Assembly: GCA_045617525.1 (NCBI GenBank)
Contig: JAZLIT010000268.1
Coordinates: 1-28,372, forward strand
Reading direction: 5' to 3'
Source of the DNA: JAZLIT01 sp045617525
Lineage (GTDB): Bacteria > Bacillota > Bacilli > Bacillales_A > Planococcaceae
Length of the DNA stretch: 28,372 nt
Made by a program: the position numbers and the translations under genes. Positions 14,942 through 24,011 of the stretch are shown piece by piece. Positions within the stretch are counted from its first letter, which is position 1; each line of letters opens with the position of its first letter. The notes below the pieces were generated by a model, which was not told where the DNA came from, did not search any database, and saw nothing but the letters and a program-made list of their open reading frames with translations.

Positions 14942-15541
14942 TTATTTATACGCTAATTCACGTGATTCACTAAAGTAAATCGCTAAAATATCATTAGCTA
15001 GTTTTTCTGGTGAGCGCTCTTCCGTCAACAAATAGTTCAAAGTTAAACGTTCTACAGACCCTAATAAGCTATGCGCTAAAAGATCTAATTCAACCCCATT
15101 ATTTATGGTAATCTCTTCGCCTTTACTCTCCAAAAACTGTATAAGCTCCGTAATAATTCGATTTTTCAGATTCGTTACTTCAGAAGTTCCGCAAAAACCG
15201 ATTTTTGTAAGATTTGGGTTCTCATTAAAGTAGATAAACATATTCTTCAAACATTCAAAAATATAGTTACGTGTATCTGTATTTTCGATTTTTGCTTTTT
15301 CAAGTGTACCTGTTAATCGCTCAACTAGATTCTTTTCGAACTCCTCATTTAAATCATTAAATAATTTATCTTTACTATGGAAATATAAGTAAAAAGTTGG
15401 TTGCGTTAAGTTTGCTGCATTAACAATGTCACTAATTTTTGTCTCGTGATAACCATGCATTGAAAATAACTCAATAGCCTTCTCCAATAATAGTTGCTTA
15501 CTACGTTCACCATTTGAATTTACTTTTCTTCCTCTTGCCAT
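14942..15541 (-). CDS. TetR family transcriptional regulator
   Basis: A 199-residue DNA-binding repressor. The N-terminal TetR helix-turn-helix (about residues 14-60) reads LLEKAIELFSMHGYHETKI, SDIVNAANLTQPTFYLYF and HSKDKLFNDL, a close match to the family. The C-terminal half (70-199) is an all-helical ligand and dimer domain with FECLKNMFIYFNENPNL and no motif that names a ligand. GGTGGAG precedes the ATG. The gene faces the S41 gene tail to tail and the amidase gene lies downstream beyond a terminator, so no divergent target is visible in the window and autoregulation is the simplest guess. A TATAAT at 15601-15606 (minus strand) may be its -10. Confidence 0.9.
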   Translation of the reverse strand: MARGRKVNSNGERSKQLLLEKAIELFSMHGYHETKISDIVNAANLTQPTFYLYFHSKDKLFNDLNEEFEKNLVERLTGTLEKAKIENTDTRNYIFECLKNMFIYFNENPNLTKIGFCGTSEVTNLKNRIITELIQFLESKGEEITINNGVELDLLAHSLLGSVERLTLNYLLTEERSPEKLANDILAIYFSESRELAYK

Positions 15542-15790
15542 AATTCTCCACCTTTATCTCTCTTTATAGATGTATTTGAATTACCAAATATTTCACATTT
15601 ATTATATATTATTTATTTTCTAAAATAAAGGTTTCTGCCCAAATTATAACAATTCTACGCTATACTCATAGATATTCTTTACTATTTATAGACAATATTA
15701 ATAACGACACAATGCAAACCTTTATACTTAAATAAATTCCATAAATATGTTATTGATGGATAATTTACTTAAATTCTCTTAAATAGGCAC
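15542..15790. other. AT-rich spacer upstream of the TetR gene
   Basis: No gene is seen. The only useful signal is the minus-strand TATAAT at 15601-15606, about 60 nt from the TetR start. I do not see a convincing operator palindrome. Confidence 0.5.
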
Positions 15791-15821
15791 AAAAAAGACG
15801 CACCTTTAATTCCAGTGCGTC
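15791..15821 (-). terminator. Terminator of the SLH amidase gene
   Basis: A 7-bp GC-rich stem (15797-15803 with 15815-15821) is followed on the minus strand by six T, 16 nt after the amidase stop codon. Confidence 0.9.
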
Positions 15822-15837
15822 TCATAATTTCTAAGCA

Positions 15838-17724
15838 TTAATTATATGAATAATACGAATCAATTCCGTTAAAAATGGATTGTGCAAAAATTTGTAGATA
15901 CGTATCGTCCGTTAATTTGGCTAAATCCTTTTCATTTGAAAGGAAGCCTAGTTCTAATAAAATTGCAGGCATTTCTAGTGTACGAATTACAGCTAGATTG
16001 CCCAATTTAATACCGCGATCAACCATATTTGCATTATTGACGATTTCATTGTTAATGGCACGTGCTAGCTTCATCTCGTCTTTCGCATTCGTCGAGCTGA
16101 CATTATTATAAAACGTCTCTGTTCCAAGTGGACTTACACTTACCACGGAATTTGCATGAATACTTATGAATACTTCCCCATAGTTATCTGACGCAACTTT
16201 CGGACGATCAGCCAGTTCAATAAACGTGTCATTCGATCTTGTTAAAATGACTTTTGCACCAGCTTCTTCTAATAACGCTTTAACACGCTTCGTTACATCT
16301 AATACGATATTTTTCTCATATACTTTCCCTTTTACAGCACCAGCATCCTTACCACCATGGCCAGGATCTAATACAATCACGCGATTCGCAACAGCGCTAC
16401 CGCTTGTGTTCATTAAATGTAAATAGGTTTTATGTACATAACCAGTTATGTTCCCTTTTTTAATATTCGCCCACCAGCCTGTAATCGAGATAACCTCAAC
16501 TACATCACCAGTTGTTAATTTACCTAGTGCAGCAGAGCTTGCTGAGGCACTTTGGCGGATATTTAAGCTATCGGCCGTAACTCGCCCAATAGTTGTTGAA
16601 TTCGGCTGAGTAACTGGAATTTGAATTGGAGTTTCATCCGGTTCAACAGCTACTTCAATGGCACTTGTTAAAATATAGCCTGGCACACCATTGAAGTCTG
16701 TGATCGACCAAATGCCTGATGTCCCATAAACGTCTATCTGTTGCCCCGCTTTAATGGTTGTAATTAGCTTTGTTGATTCCTGTGGCCCCCGATATAGCGC
16801 TGCATCACTTGCAACCGTTTCTACCTTAGACGATTTTAAATCAAAGACTAATCCATTCGTATCTAAAAATTCCACATAGTCAGCAGAAATATAAGCAGCG
16901 ATCCCATTATAAGACACCTTTACCCAACTACCGCTAATCCCATATGTAGATAATTTCGTTCCTGTATGTACTTTACCTAAAATTTCACTAGACATGTTAT
17001 CCTTCGCACGGACGTTTAAATTATCTTCCGTTACTTTGACTTGTGCAATCGCATCCGAATCTAGTAAATTTATAGCACCCTTAGCTGGCAATGCTAGTTG
17101 AAATTTATCATTATTTGCACGCGCCACAAATGTAGCGAAACTATCACGCTGTACCGGGTTTGCTAAACCGAACTTATTGTTCCCGATTCCGTTTGTAATT
17201 CCTGCATAATAAATAGCGGCTACATATTTATAATACGGACTATTAACACTCACATCCGTATATGGAATTGTTAAATTTTTCGTCGATTCAACATCCAATT
17301 TAAATGCTATCGCTAAAACTTTACTCATTTCATCCCGTTTAATAGAAACATCCGGACTAAATTTCCCAGCAGATGTTGCTGACATATAGCCAAGTTCTAC
17401 CGCACGCTCGATATAGCCCATCATTACTGCGTTATTTACATCAGTAAATGATGATTTTGAAATAGATTTCGCAGAATTCCCCGTTGCAACAACAACCATT
17501 TTCGCCACTTCAGCACGACTTACTGAGTTAAATGGCTTAAATAGTGATTTACCATTTTCATAATAACCATTGATAACACCTGAATCTACTAAGTAGTAAA
17601 TTTCTTTATACAGTGGATGTGAAGTAGAAACATCCTTGAATGTTACATTTGCTGAAACATTTTGTATATTAAAAAGAGATAGGATGATCAGTAGTGTTGC
17701 AAGCAAGGTTTTTTTAATACCCAT
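15838..17724 (-). CDS. SLH-anchored N-acetylmuramoyl-L-alanine amidase with SH3 domains
   Basis: A 628-residue exported wall hydrolase that cuts the bond between MurNAc and L-alanine. In order: signal peptide (1-25, ending NVSA); three SLH domains (about 27-205, with FKDVSTSHPLYKEIYYL, SFTDVNNAVMMGYIERA and YTDVSVNSPYYKYVAAI); three bacterial SH3 domains (about 215-285, 295-360 and 375-440, each with an LNVR, ALYRG or LNIRQ core); and an Amidase_3 domain (about 445-628). Zinc ligands are the His of LDPGHGG, the Glu of VYEKN and the His of ISIHAN; the catalytic Glu is in LLELGFLSN. I start at 17724 because AAGGGGG precedes MGIKKT; the frame opens at 17748. SLH domains should hold it on the secondary wall polymer, making it a plausible SecA2-SlaP cargo. 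Confidence 0.93.
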   Translation of the reverse strand: MGIKKTLLATLLIILSLFNIQNVSANVTFKDVSTSHPLYKEIYYLVDSGVINGYYENGKSLFKPFNSVSRAEVAKMVVVATGNSAKSISKSSFTDVNNAVMMGYIERAVELGYMSATSAGKFSPDVSIKRDEMSKVLAIAFKLDVESTKNLTIPYTDVSVNSPYYKYVAAIYYAGITNGIGNNKFGLANPVQRDSFATFVARANNDKFQLALPAKGAINLLDSDAIAQVKVTEDNLNVRAKDNMSSEILGKVHTGTKLSTYGISGSWVKVSYNGIAAYISADYVEFLDTNGLVFDLKSSKVETVASDAALYRGPQESTKLITTIKAGQQIDVYGTSGIWSITDFNGVPGYILTSAIEVAVEPDETPIQIPVTQPNSTTIGRVTADSLNIRQSASASSAALGKLTTGDVVEVISITGWWANIKKGNITGYVHKTYLHLMNTSGSAVANRVIVLDPGHGGKDAGAVKGKVYEKNIVLDVTKRVKALLEEAGAKVILTRSNDTFIELADRPKVASDNYGEVFISIHANSVVSVSPLGTETFYNNVSSTNAKDEMKLARAINNEIVNNANMVDRGIKLGNLAVIRTLEMPAILLELGFLSNEKDLAKLTDDTYLQIFAQSIFNGIDSYYSYN

Positions 17725-17825
17725 GTTATTTCCCCCTTCAATTGTCAATCTTTATTCTACTAAATTTAAACCACTTAATCTATTAGCTTATATTACTATT
17801 TTGTCTATTTTAGCAAAAAAATACA

Positions 17826-17863
17826 GAAAAAAAGCATGTAAAATCACAGAAATTTTACATGCT
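17826..17863 (-). terminator. Terminator of the NlpC/P60-SLH gene
   Basis: A perfect 12-bp stem (17833-17844 with 17852-17863) is followed on the minus strand by about seven T, 8 nt after the stop codon at 17872. Confidence 0.92.
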
Positions 17864-17871
17864 TTCCCAAT

Positions 17872-18753
17872 TTACTTGTTGTTTTTTGCACGCTCAATGA
17901 ATGTTGTAAGTTGTGTCTGTGTTACATAATCCTTCGCGCCATATTCATTATTCCCTATACCAAGTGTAACTTTATTCGCTGACAGGGCTTTTATATACGC
18001 ATTTGCCCAATGATTTACGGATACATCTCTAAATTGAATACCTTGTCCATTATCCTTTAAACCATAGGCAACCGTTAAAATTTTCGCCATCTCTTCACGC
18101 GTTAACGCTGAATTGGGATTAAATTTCCCGTTGTCATCGCCTGTGAAAATTCCTTTTTTGTGTAAGGCTGTTACTGCACCTGCATATTTAGATGATGCAG
18201 ATACATCACTAAATGGTGAATTAGTAGATGATGTATTTAAACCTAAAGTTTTCGCTAAAGTAAGTGCTACTTCTCCGCGACTTGCATAATCAGAGAAATC
18301 AACCGCTGAAGATGATGCTACTCGGCGTGCTCCGTTATACTTATTTACCCAGTAGGAATCGTTTAATGAGGCCATTGTTACACCTGTTGATGAACCAGCA
18401 TGCACGAATTTATTGTTCCCCATATAGATGCCGACGTGTGAAGCGGATTTACCTGTTGTGTTAAAGAACACTAGGTCGCCTACTTGTAGATTACTTTTTG
18501 AAACGGCCGTACCTTGCGTATATTGTGATGCCGCCGTACGATTTAGACTGATTCCTAACTTTTTGAAGACGAATTGTGTGTAGCCTGAGCAATCAAAGCC
18601 ACCTGTAGTTGTGCCTCCATATACATATGGAACGCCGATATATTTATTTGCTGTTGCTGTAATTTGTGATTGTGATGCTGCTTCTATAGATTGTGCTCCA
18701 ATTCCTGAAACAATCATAAAACTAGCAAAAATCGGTAATAATATTTTTTTCAT
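17872..18753 (-). CDS. NlpC/P60 endopeptidase with C-terminal SLH domains
   Basis: A 293-residue secreted wall hydrolase. A signal peptide (about 1-25, ending SIEA) is followed by an NlpC/P60 domain with C55 in GFDCSGYTQF, H106 in SHVGIY and H118 in KFVHAG. This domain is clearly paralogous to the enzyme at 10755. Residues 150-293 carry an incomplete first SLH unit (YASRGEVALTLAKTLGL) and two fuller ones (FSDVSASSKYAGAVTAL with TREEMAKIL, and FRDVSVNHWANAYIKAL). The nearest Shine-Dalgarno, AGGAG, lies about 14 nt from the ATG, unusually far, so the start is slightly uncertain. It is followed by the SLH amidase in the same direction but a terminator separates them. Only one good WalR-like half-site (TGTTAC at 18845-18840) is seen upstream. 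Confidence 0.92.
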   Translation of the reverse strand: MKKILLPIFASFMIVSGIGAQSIEAASQSQITATANKYIGVPYVYGGTTTGGFDCSGYTQFVFKKLGISLNRTAASQYTQGTAVSKSNLQVGDLVFFNTTGKSASHVGIYMGNNKFVHAGSSTGVTMASLNDSYWVNKYNGARRVASSSAVDFSDYASRGEVALTLAKTLGLNTSSTNSPFSDVSASSKYAGAVTALHKKGIFTGDDNGKFNPNSALTREEMAKILTVAYGLKDNGQGIQFRDVSVNHWANAYIKALSANKVTLGIGNNEYGAKDYVTQTQLTTFIERAKNNK

Positions 18754-19097
18754 AAAAATAATTAAATCTCCTTTTTCGCTATGTATTACTTACTGATATA
18801 AGACTAACACATAATATACACTCGTTATCTTTCACTTGTGTAACAGTTTAGCGAAATGGAGAAGAAACAATATTGCTATACTAGAATAGAAATTTAGTTC
18901 TTAAAGTAGTATTTTTTTGATATTTGAAATTAGGCCGTAATATACCTGTAATATAACCACACGTAATTTTCCATTTATACCAGTTGCAATTGGAATTATA
19001 GTGGTAATTAGTAGAGGTATTTTTATGGCGCGGGGATTGAATCTCTTACTCGTGGTTCGAGGAATATTACATGGTGATTCTATTTTTACGGAGGAAA
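18754..19097. other. Gene-free spacer upstream of the NlpC/P60-SLH gene
   Basis: This holds the promoter region of the NlpC/P60-SLH gene. On the minus strand a TATTAT about 50 nt from the start is a weak -10. A 72-codon frame (18901-19119, minus) and an antisense open frame of similar length overlap each other and the terminator of the next gene. Neither has a ribosome binding site or family I recognise, so I do not call a gene. Confidence 0.5.
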
Positions 19098-19138
19098 ACA
19101 AAAAACCTCCCCCTTTCATTATTCGAAAGGAAGAGGTT
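19098..19138 (-). terminator. Terminator of the giant repeat-protein gene
   Basis: A 14-bp stem with two G-U pairs (19104-19117 with 19125-19138) is followed on the minus strand by six T, about 20 nt past the stop codon. Confidence 0.92.
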
Positions 19139-19157
19139 TGCTTTTCTTCTATTATAA

Positions 19158-22100
19158 TTAGAGACCCAATGTACGCTCATACTGTTCTAATAAGCGTAGG
19201 TTTGAGACAAGTGGTCGTTGAACTTCTGTTAGCTTATCGTACGCTTTACGGGCTGCAAGGACCTTCGATTCGAATGTGCGTACACTCTCATCAATTGACC
19301 CAATTGATTTAATTACGGATTGTACCGCTTTTATATCCTTCTCCGCATTTGTAAGGATCGTATAATTCGTCACCTGCTTTTTAAGGGCAGACGGTAGTTT
19401 CTTATATTCTTCTTGAAGATTCGCTACATCGTCAAAGTACGTAGTCGATAAGCTTGAAAGCTCCCCGATTTTCTGCGTAATTTGATCAAGTGCAGTTACA
19501 TTAAGAAGAGCTTCTTCTAGCGTATTATAGTTCGTCACCTTTTGCTTTTCTTCTGGCGACAAACGATTATAAGCAATTTCAGCGGCTTTCGTGTTCCCAA
19601 TGTAATATTTTGTGTCACTTGGTTTGATTAAGGCAATTAATTCTACAACCCTAATTACATTGCCCAGATTATTGTATTTACTAATATTATAAATGTAAGA
19701 GTATTGTTCATCATCTAATTTCGTAAGCAGTTGATTCACTTTTCTCACTTGCGAATCCAGTTTTGAGCCTGAAACTTCCAGCCCGTCTATCGCTTTAATT
19801 ACTTGAACAACTGGTGCAATATATTTTTCCTCAGCTTTTAACTCTGCGTAAAGTGAAACGGCCTTTTTATTCGGGGATGATAACCCCTTGTAAGCTGCCG
19901 ATGCTTCCTCTACCTTTTTGATGTAAACATCTGGAGAGCTTGAACTCAACGCGCGAATTAGCTCGTCTACATAAGCACCGCCGCGAACATTTCCTTCATG
20001 GCCTTCAAGTACATCTAGATTTAAAATTCCGGCTTTTTGCTCTGCTGTTAATTTTTCGTATGCAGTGCGTACTACCTTAACATCTTCCACGAATGTTTTA
20101 CTCGCGTTTTTAATTGCAGCAATTTCCTTCATTACATTATAAAGCGGTGTTAGAGTTGTTGTTAAGATCGTTTGATTCGATAATAATGTACGGTCCTGAA
20201 GACTTATTTTATCAAGGGCCTTCCATGCTGCATCATATTTTTTAATAAAGCCTGCTGCTGTTCTCTCTGTTGCAATGGCTAGAATTTGTTCGTTTAGTGC
20301 GAGCACTGGTTTTACTGTTTTTTCATTATTTTGTAGGGCTTTATAGTTAGTCACTTGTTTCTTTAAATCCTTGGAAAGTGCATCATATGCGTCACGCGCC
20401 GTTTTTAATGCCTCTAAGTAGTTGGCTACTCCCGGTTTTGCAGTATTAATTAAATCGATAACACCATTAACACCTACAGCCATTCCCTCCGCATCTTCAA
20501 GTTTGCTGTAATTCGTCACAAGGGCTTGATCCGATGGTGATAGTGCTTCATAGCGCGCACGTAGCTGCTTAACAACGTCTGAATAGTCCTTGTTAGATGA
20601 TTTTAAGTCATTGATATCGCTAATTAATGAGACAACACCGATGATCGGTTTAATTTTTGCGTTGTAATCAAACACAAAGGAAGCTTGTTTAACCGTCAAC
20701 TTGTTATACGCTTTTACAACCGCAGCAATTTTATCTGGATATTTATCATCACTTTCACTTGGTAATGCAACGATTAATTTCGTCACCTTTTGCGAAGCTT
20801 TATAATCATTTTGGAGTTGCGTATATTCCTTATAATTAGGCACTAACTTTTTATCATTCGATGTTAGTTCTTTAAACTTTAGGTTAATTGTATTGAATTT
20901 TGAATCAACCTCAACCTTTGTTGTTGGGTTGAAATTTGTTAATGCTGTATTAATTTCCTGTGCCACTTCTTCGATTAATTTAGAACGGCCTAGCGCATTA
21001 TCTAGATTCGGCTTGTATTTATCAGCTAGAATTTTTTTGATATCTTCATTTGCAGCTAGGTATATCGCTTCATAGCTTGCATTTACGTTCGCATAATCCA
21101 CTGAAATGGACTTTGATTTTGAAAGATTTTCAATCGCTAAAATGAGGTCAGCTAGAATTTTATAGCTATCTAGTTGTGACGCATTTGTCACTAGCCCTTT
21201 CATAGATGGATTAAGCTTGTCGTATGCTTTGCGGGCTGCTACCGTTTTTTTCGCAAAGTCCTTGTTTGCTGGCTTTAGCTGGTCGATTAATTTCACAACA
21301 TTTAACGGCGTTTTATATTCCTTTTCAAATTCAGTTAGTCTTTTAATATTTGTCACAAGCTTTTTCGCAGATGCATCAAGGTCTTCCTTGTACGTTGCAC
21401 GGTATTCCGCCAACTTAGCTAATATACCAGGATCACCCTTCACCAAAGCTTCAATATCTGCCTTAAGCTTAACGGCTTTATCTGAAGAAGAGCTTAAATC
21501 CGTTAATTTTTCTTTTAGATCTTCCTTCAGTGTCGTAAGCTCCTTTTTATCATCTAGTGAAAGTGCTAACGTCTCAAAATTTGCATTCCAAACATTGCCT
21601 TCAGTAGCCGCTAAAAATTCAGTATTAAGTTCACCAATTGCTGTAGCATACGCTGGATCTGTATTTCTTAACGCTGCATACCTTTTCACAAACTCAGCAT
21701 ACGGCTTTAAAATTTTTAGACGGTTTGAATTGTCCTCTTTTACCAGTGTCTGTGCAATGCCTAGACCATCGAATGCAGTTTGAGCAGTTGCGTGTTTCTT
21801 GTAAAAATCAGCTTTTGAAGAAATAACGATTGCAGCAATTTTTTTATCTACTGCTGCAGCATTTGAATCGCCCTTTTCCCATGCAGTTAAATCTACTAGG
21901 TTGTTGACGATTTTCTTTTGATCTGATGAAAGCTCTGTATATGCAGCACGTACTGCTTTAATTTCCTCTTGCGTGGGAACTGAATCGGCAGCACCGAGGT
22001 CACGAATACGCCCTTCGATTACTACTGCCTTTTTAATATCCTCCTGCGCTTTATCAAACGTCGCTTTAGTTGGGATAAGTTCCTTTAATGTATCAGCTGC

Positions 22101-23168
22101 TAAATCAACGCCACCTGCTTTAACAGGTGTAATGTCAGTAATTAATGTATCGATTGCAGCCACCTGTGTGCGGTAATCGTCTTTATTTGATAGTTTCAGC
22201 TTCGAAATTTGCGCTGAAATCTCGAAAATTTGCGAAAACGGCTTAATCACCGCTATGCTAGATTCCTCTAAAATTAGCTTTTGAATAGCTGTTAAGGTGC
22301 TATAGCTTTTATCAATTGTCGTCATTTTTTCCTTCAACTTTACAATGTCGGTAGTTGAAAGTGCACCTAATTCCGTAATGGCCTTATCTACTGCTGCTGC
22401 CTTTGATAAATCTGTGTCGGCATTTTTAACTAATTGACCGTAAGTTACGGTACCGGAAATCAATTGTGCATCCGCAATTTTTTTTGCATCTGCGCCTAAT
22501 TTTAAATAGGCAGACTTTGTATCGTTTACGAAGTCCGTATACTTTTCTTTTGTGAGTGTTGGATCAGTTAGTGAAGCATACAGACTTTCAATTTCATCCA
22601 CATAATTATCTTCTATTTCCTTTACTTGCGTAATACGCGCATAAAGTAAATCTTGATTCGCTACAAGAATGAATTCACCGATTATCACTGTGGGTGCTTT
22701 TGAATATGAATCTAATTTTTCTACAATATCTTTGTTGGCTACTGTTACATTGGCCGTTAAGTTTAATTTGGCTTGCCCAATGGCATTTAACAGCTCATTA
22801 TACTTACTTTGCGCATTTTCGGTATCTCCAAGTAACGTCTTACTCGTTAATGTTAATTTTGCAATATCTGTTTTCAAGCTTGTTACCTGCGTTTTGAAAT
22901 TGTAAAACGCCTCTAAGTAGTCTAGCTTTGCAGTCAATAATTTTGCCGTTTCATTTGTAGGATTAACACCATAAACTGTTGTAATTTGCTCTTTATAGTA
23001 TTTGTTGTTTGCCAATGTTGAGGTTTCAGTTAATGCCTTAATAGCTTTAGTAAGTTCTGTCTCTGTTAGCACAGCGTTTCCTGTAGCTTCCACTTCATTT
23101 ACTTGTACGATTGCAGCTGGTGTAAGTAATAATCCGGCCACTAGACCGATTTTTTTCTTATTATTCAC
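19158..23168 (-). CDS. Giant secreted helical-repeat surface protein, function unknown
   Basis: A 1336-residue exported protein, start GTG at 23168 with GGGAG 9 nt upstream. The signal peptide is MNNKKKIGLVAGLLLTPAAI plus a stretch ending VEA (about 28 residues). The rest is built of roughly 17-18 degenerate helical units of 70-75 residues. Each has the pattern ARxAYDxLS-xxxKxxVTNYxxLxxxE, for example ARDAYDALSKDLKKQVTNYK and AEIAYNRLSPEEKQKVTNYN; the N-terminal units are most divergent. I see no cysteine, SLH, LysM, LPXTG or transmembrane tail, so how it stays on the cell is not encoded in it. Composition is Lys/Ala/Leu/Thr-rich, like S-layer and FIVAR-type stalk proteins. The next gene upstream encodes an SLH-only protein. 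A structural filament, adhesin stalk or S-layer component are all possible. Confidence 0.88.
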   Translation of the reverse strand: MNNKKKIGLVAGLLLTPAAIVQVNEVEATGNAVLTETELTKAIKALTETSTLANNKYYKEQITTVYGVNPTNETAKLLTAKLDYLEAFYNFKTQVTSLKTDIAKLTLTSKTLLGDTENAQSKYNELLNAIGQAKLNLTANVTVANKDIVEKLDSYSKAPTVIIGEFILVANQDLLYARITQVKEIEDNYVDEIESLYASLTDPTLTKEKYTDFVNDTKSAYLKLGADAKKIADAQLISGTVTYGQLVKNADTDLSKAAAVDKAITELGALSTTDIVKLKEKMTTIDKSYSTLTAIQKLILEESSIAVIKPFSQIFEISAQISKLKLSNKDDYRTQVAAIDTLITDITPVKAGGVDLAADTLKELIPTKATFDKAQEDIKKAVVIEGRIRDLGAADSVPTQEEIKAVRAAYTELSSDQKKIVNNLVDLTAWEKGDSNAAAVDKKIAAIVISSKADFYKKHATAQTAFDGLGIAQTLVKEDNSNRLKILKPYAEFVKRYAALRNTDPAYATAIGELNTEFLAATEGNVWNANFETLALSLDDKKELTTLKEDLKEKLTDLSSSSDKAVKLKADIEALVKGDPGILAKLAEYRATYKEDLDASAKKLVTNIKRLTEFEKEYKTPLNVVKLIDQLKPANKDFAKKTVAARKAYDKLNPSMKGLVTNASQLDSYKILADLILAIENLSKSKSISVDYANVNASYEAIYLAANEDIKKILADKYKPNLDNALGRSKLIEEVAQEINTALTNFNPTTKVEVDSKFNTINLKFKELTSNDKKLVPNYKEYTQLQNDYKASQKVTKLIVALPSESDDKYPDKIAAVVKAYNKLTVKQASFVFDYNAKIKPIIGVVSLISDINDLKSSNKDYSDVVKQLRARYEALSPSDQALVTNYSKLEDAEGMAVGVNGVIDLINTAKPGVANYLEALKTARDAYDALSKDLKKQVTNYKALQNNEKTVKPVLALNEQILAIATERTAAGFIKKYDAAWKALDKISLQDRTLLSNQTILTTTLTPLYNVMKEIAAIKNASKTFVEDVKVVRTAYEKLTAEQKAGILNLDVLEGHEGNVRGGAYVDELIRALSSSSPDVYIKKVEEASAAYKGLSSPNKKAVSLYAELKAEEKYIAPVVQVIKAIDGLEVSGSKLDSQVRKVNQLLTKLDDEQYSYIYNISKYNNLGNVIRVVELIALIKPSDTKYYIGNTKAAEIAYNRLSPEEKQKVTNYNTLEEALLNVTALDQITQKIGELSSLSTTYFDDVANLQEEYKKLPSALKKQVTNYTILTNAEKDIKAVQSVIKSIGSIDESVRTFESKVLAARKAYDKLTEVQRPLVSNLRLLEQYERTLGL

Positions 23169-23283
23169 TATTTCACGCTCCCGGGTGTTTACTATTTTTT
23201 TATATAATCTACTTCTATTCTCTTTTCTTATCGGCCTTTATTGATTGAATTTTAGGAAAACCTCCCGAAATGTTAAATAATTC

Positions 23284-23323
23284 AAAAAGGCAGCTCAGTG
23301 AGTTTTAACCTCACGAGCTGCCT
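23284..23323 (-). terminator. Terminator after the SLH-only gene
   Basis: A 14-bp stem with one bulged base (23288-23302 with 23310-23323) is followed on the minus strand by five T. It separates the 909/220-residue operon from the giant repeat gene, which therefore needs a promoter within 23169-23283; I see only AT-rich candidates there. Confidence 0.9.
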
Positions 23324-23334
23324 ATCTCAAAATT

Positions 23335-23997
23335 TTATTGAACGCTAATTATCACAAAATCATCTTGCACATCAATTGCACGTTTTAAAAATAGTGTTAA
23401 GTCTACTTTTTTCACCTTTGCATGTGGTGAAAATGTTGTTGCGCTTGTCCCAAATGTGATATCGTAATCCACTAATGTTTGAATATAACCTTTAATTTCT
23501 GGTGTTAACGTCGTGCTCGTTAAATCTTTGAACGGTAAATTTAGATTAGTGGAAGTATTCAACTCAAAAGCAATTGTTAGCATTTTCGCAATCGCATATC
23601 GTTCAAGTGTATCATTCGGCCCGAACTTTCCATTGCCATAGCCGTTAATAACCTTTAAGTTTGCTAAGGCTGCAATCGCACCATAGTATTTACTCGTTTT
23701 TGCTACATCTGTAAATCCTGGATCTTTAACATTTTTCGTGTCTAAATTTAACGCATTCGCGATAAAGTATGCAGCTTCAGCACGCGTTGCTTCCCTCTCT
23801 ACACCAAAGCTTGTGGCCTGGGCACCTTCAACGATTCCTTTATTTGATAATTCAATTACTGCATCATAATAATATGCGCCCTTTACCACATCGGTAAATG
23901 TATTTGTGACAGCGTATGTTGACACGCCTACAGTAAGCATGAACATGGTAACCGCCGATAAGATAATTAAGGAATAGTTAACTAATTTCTTTTTCAT
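23335..23997 (-). CDS. Small secreted protein made almost only of three SLH domains
   Basis: A 220-residue exported protein with a signal peptide at about 1-29 (LTVGVSTYA) and then three SLH domains: NTFTDVVKGAYYYDAVIEL with ATRAEAAYFI; PGFTDVAKTSKYYGAIAAL with LERYAIAKML; and LPFKDLTSTTLTPEIKGYI with VKKVDLTLFL. The first keeps the canonical TRAE motif; the others are degenerate. Nothing but a ten-residue tail follows, so it has no effector domain. SLH trimers bind pyruvylated secondary wall polymer. GGAG lies 8 nt before the ATG, within the 14-nt gap after the 909-residue gene, so the two are an operon. It could be a wall-capping or adaptor protein for a partner lacking SLH domains, but that is inference. 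Confidence 0.92.
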   Translation of the reverse strand: MKKKLVNYSLIILSAVTMFMLTVGVSTYAVTNTFTDVVKGAYYYDAVIELSNKGIVEGAQATSFGVEREATRAEAAYFIANALNLDTKNVKDPGFTDVAKTSKYYGAIAALANLKVINGYGNGKFGPNDTLERYAIAKMLTIAFELNTSTNLNLPFKDLTSTTLTPEIKGYIQTLVDYDITFGTSATTFSPHAKVKKVDLTLFLKRAIDVQDDFVIISVQ

Positions 23998-24011
23998 TAC
24001 AGGATCTCCTT

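Noticed and set aside
19040..19080. GGTTCGA word resembling a tRNA T-loop
   Set aside because: The flanking bases do not form the T stem or an acceptor stem, so no tRNA can be folded.
18901..19119. 72-codon minus-strand frame and its antisense counterpart upstream of the NlpC/P60-SLH gene
   Set aside because: The minus frame overlaps the giant-gene terminator, neither has a ribosome binding site, and I cannot place either in a family. It could be an old gene fragment but cannot be supported.
21217..21783. 188-codon open frame on the plus strand inside the giant repeat gene
   Set aside because: It is antisense to a clear repeat protein, Ser/Ala-rich from complementary codons, and lacks a ribosome binding site.
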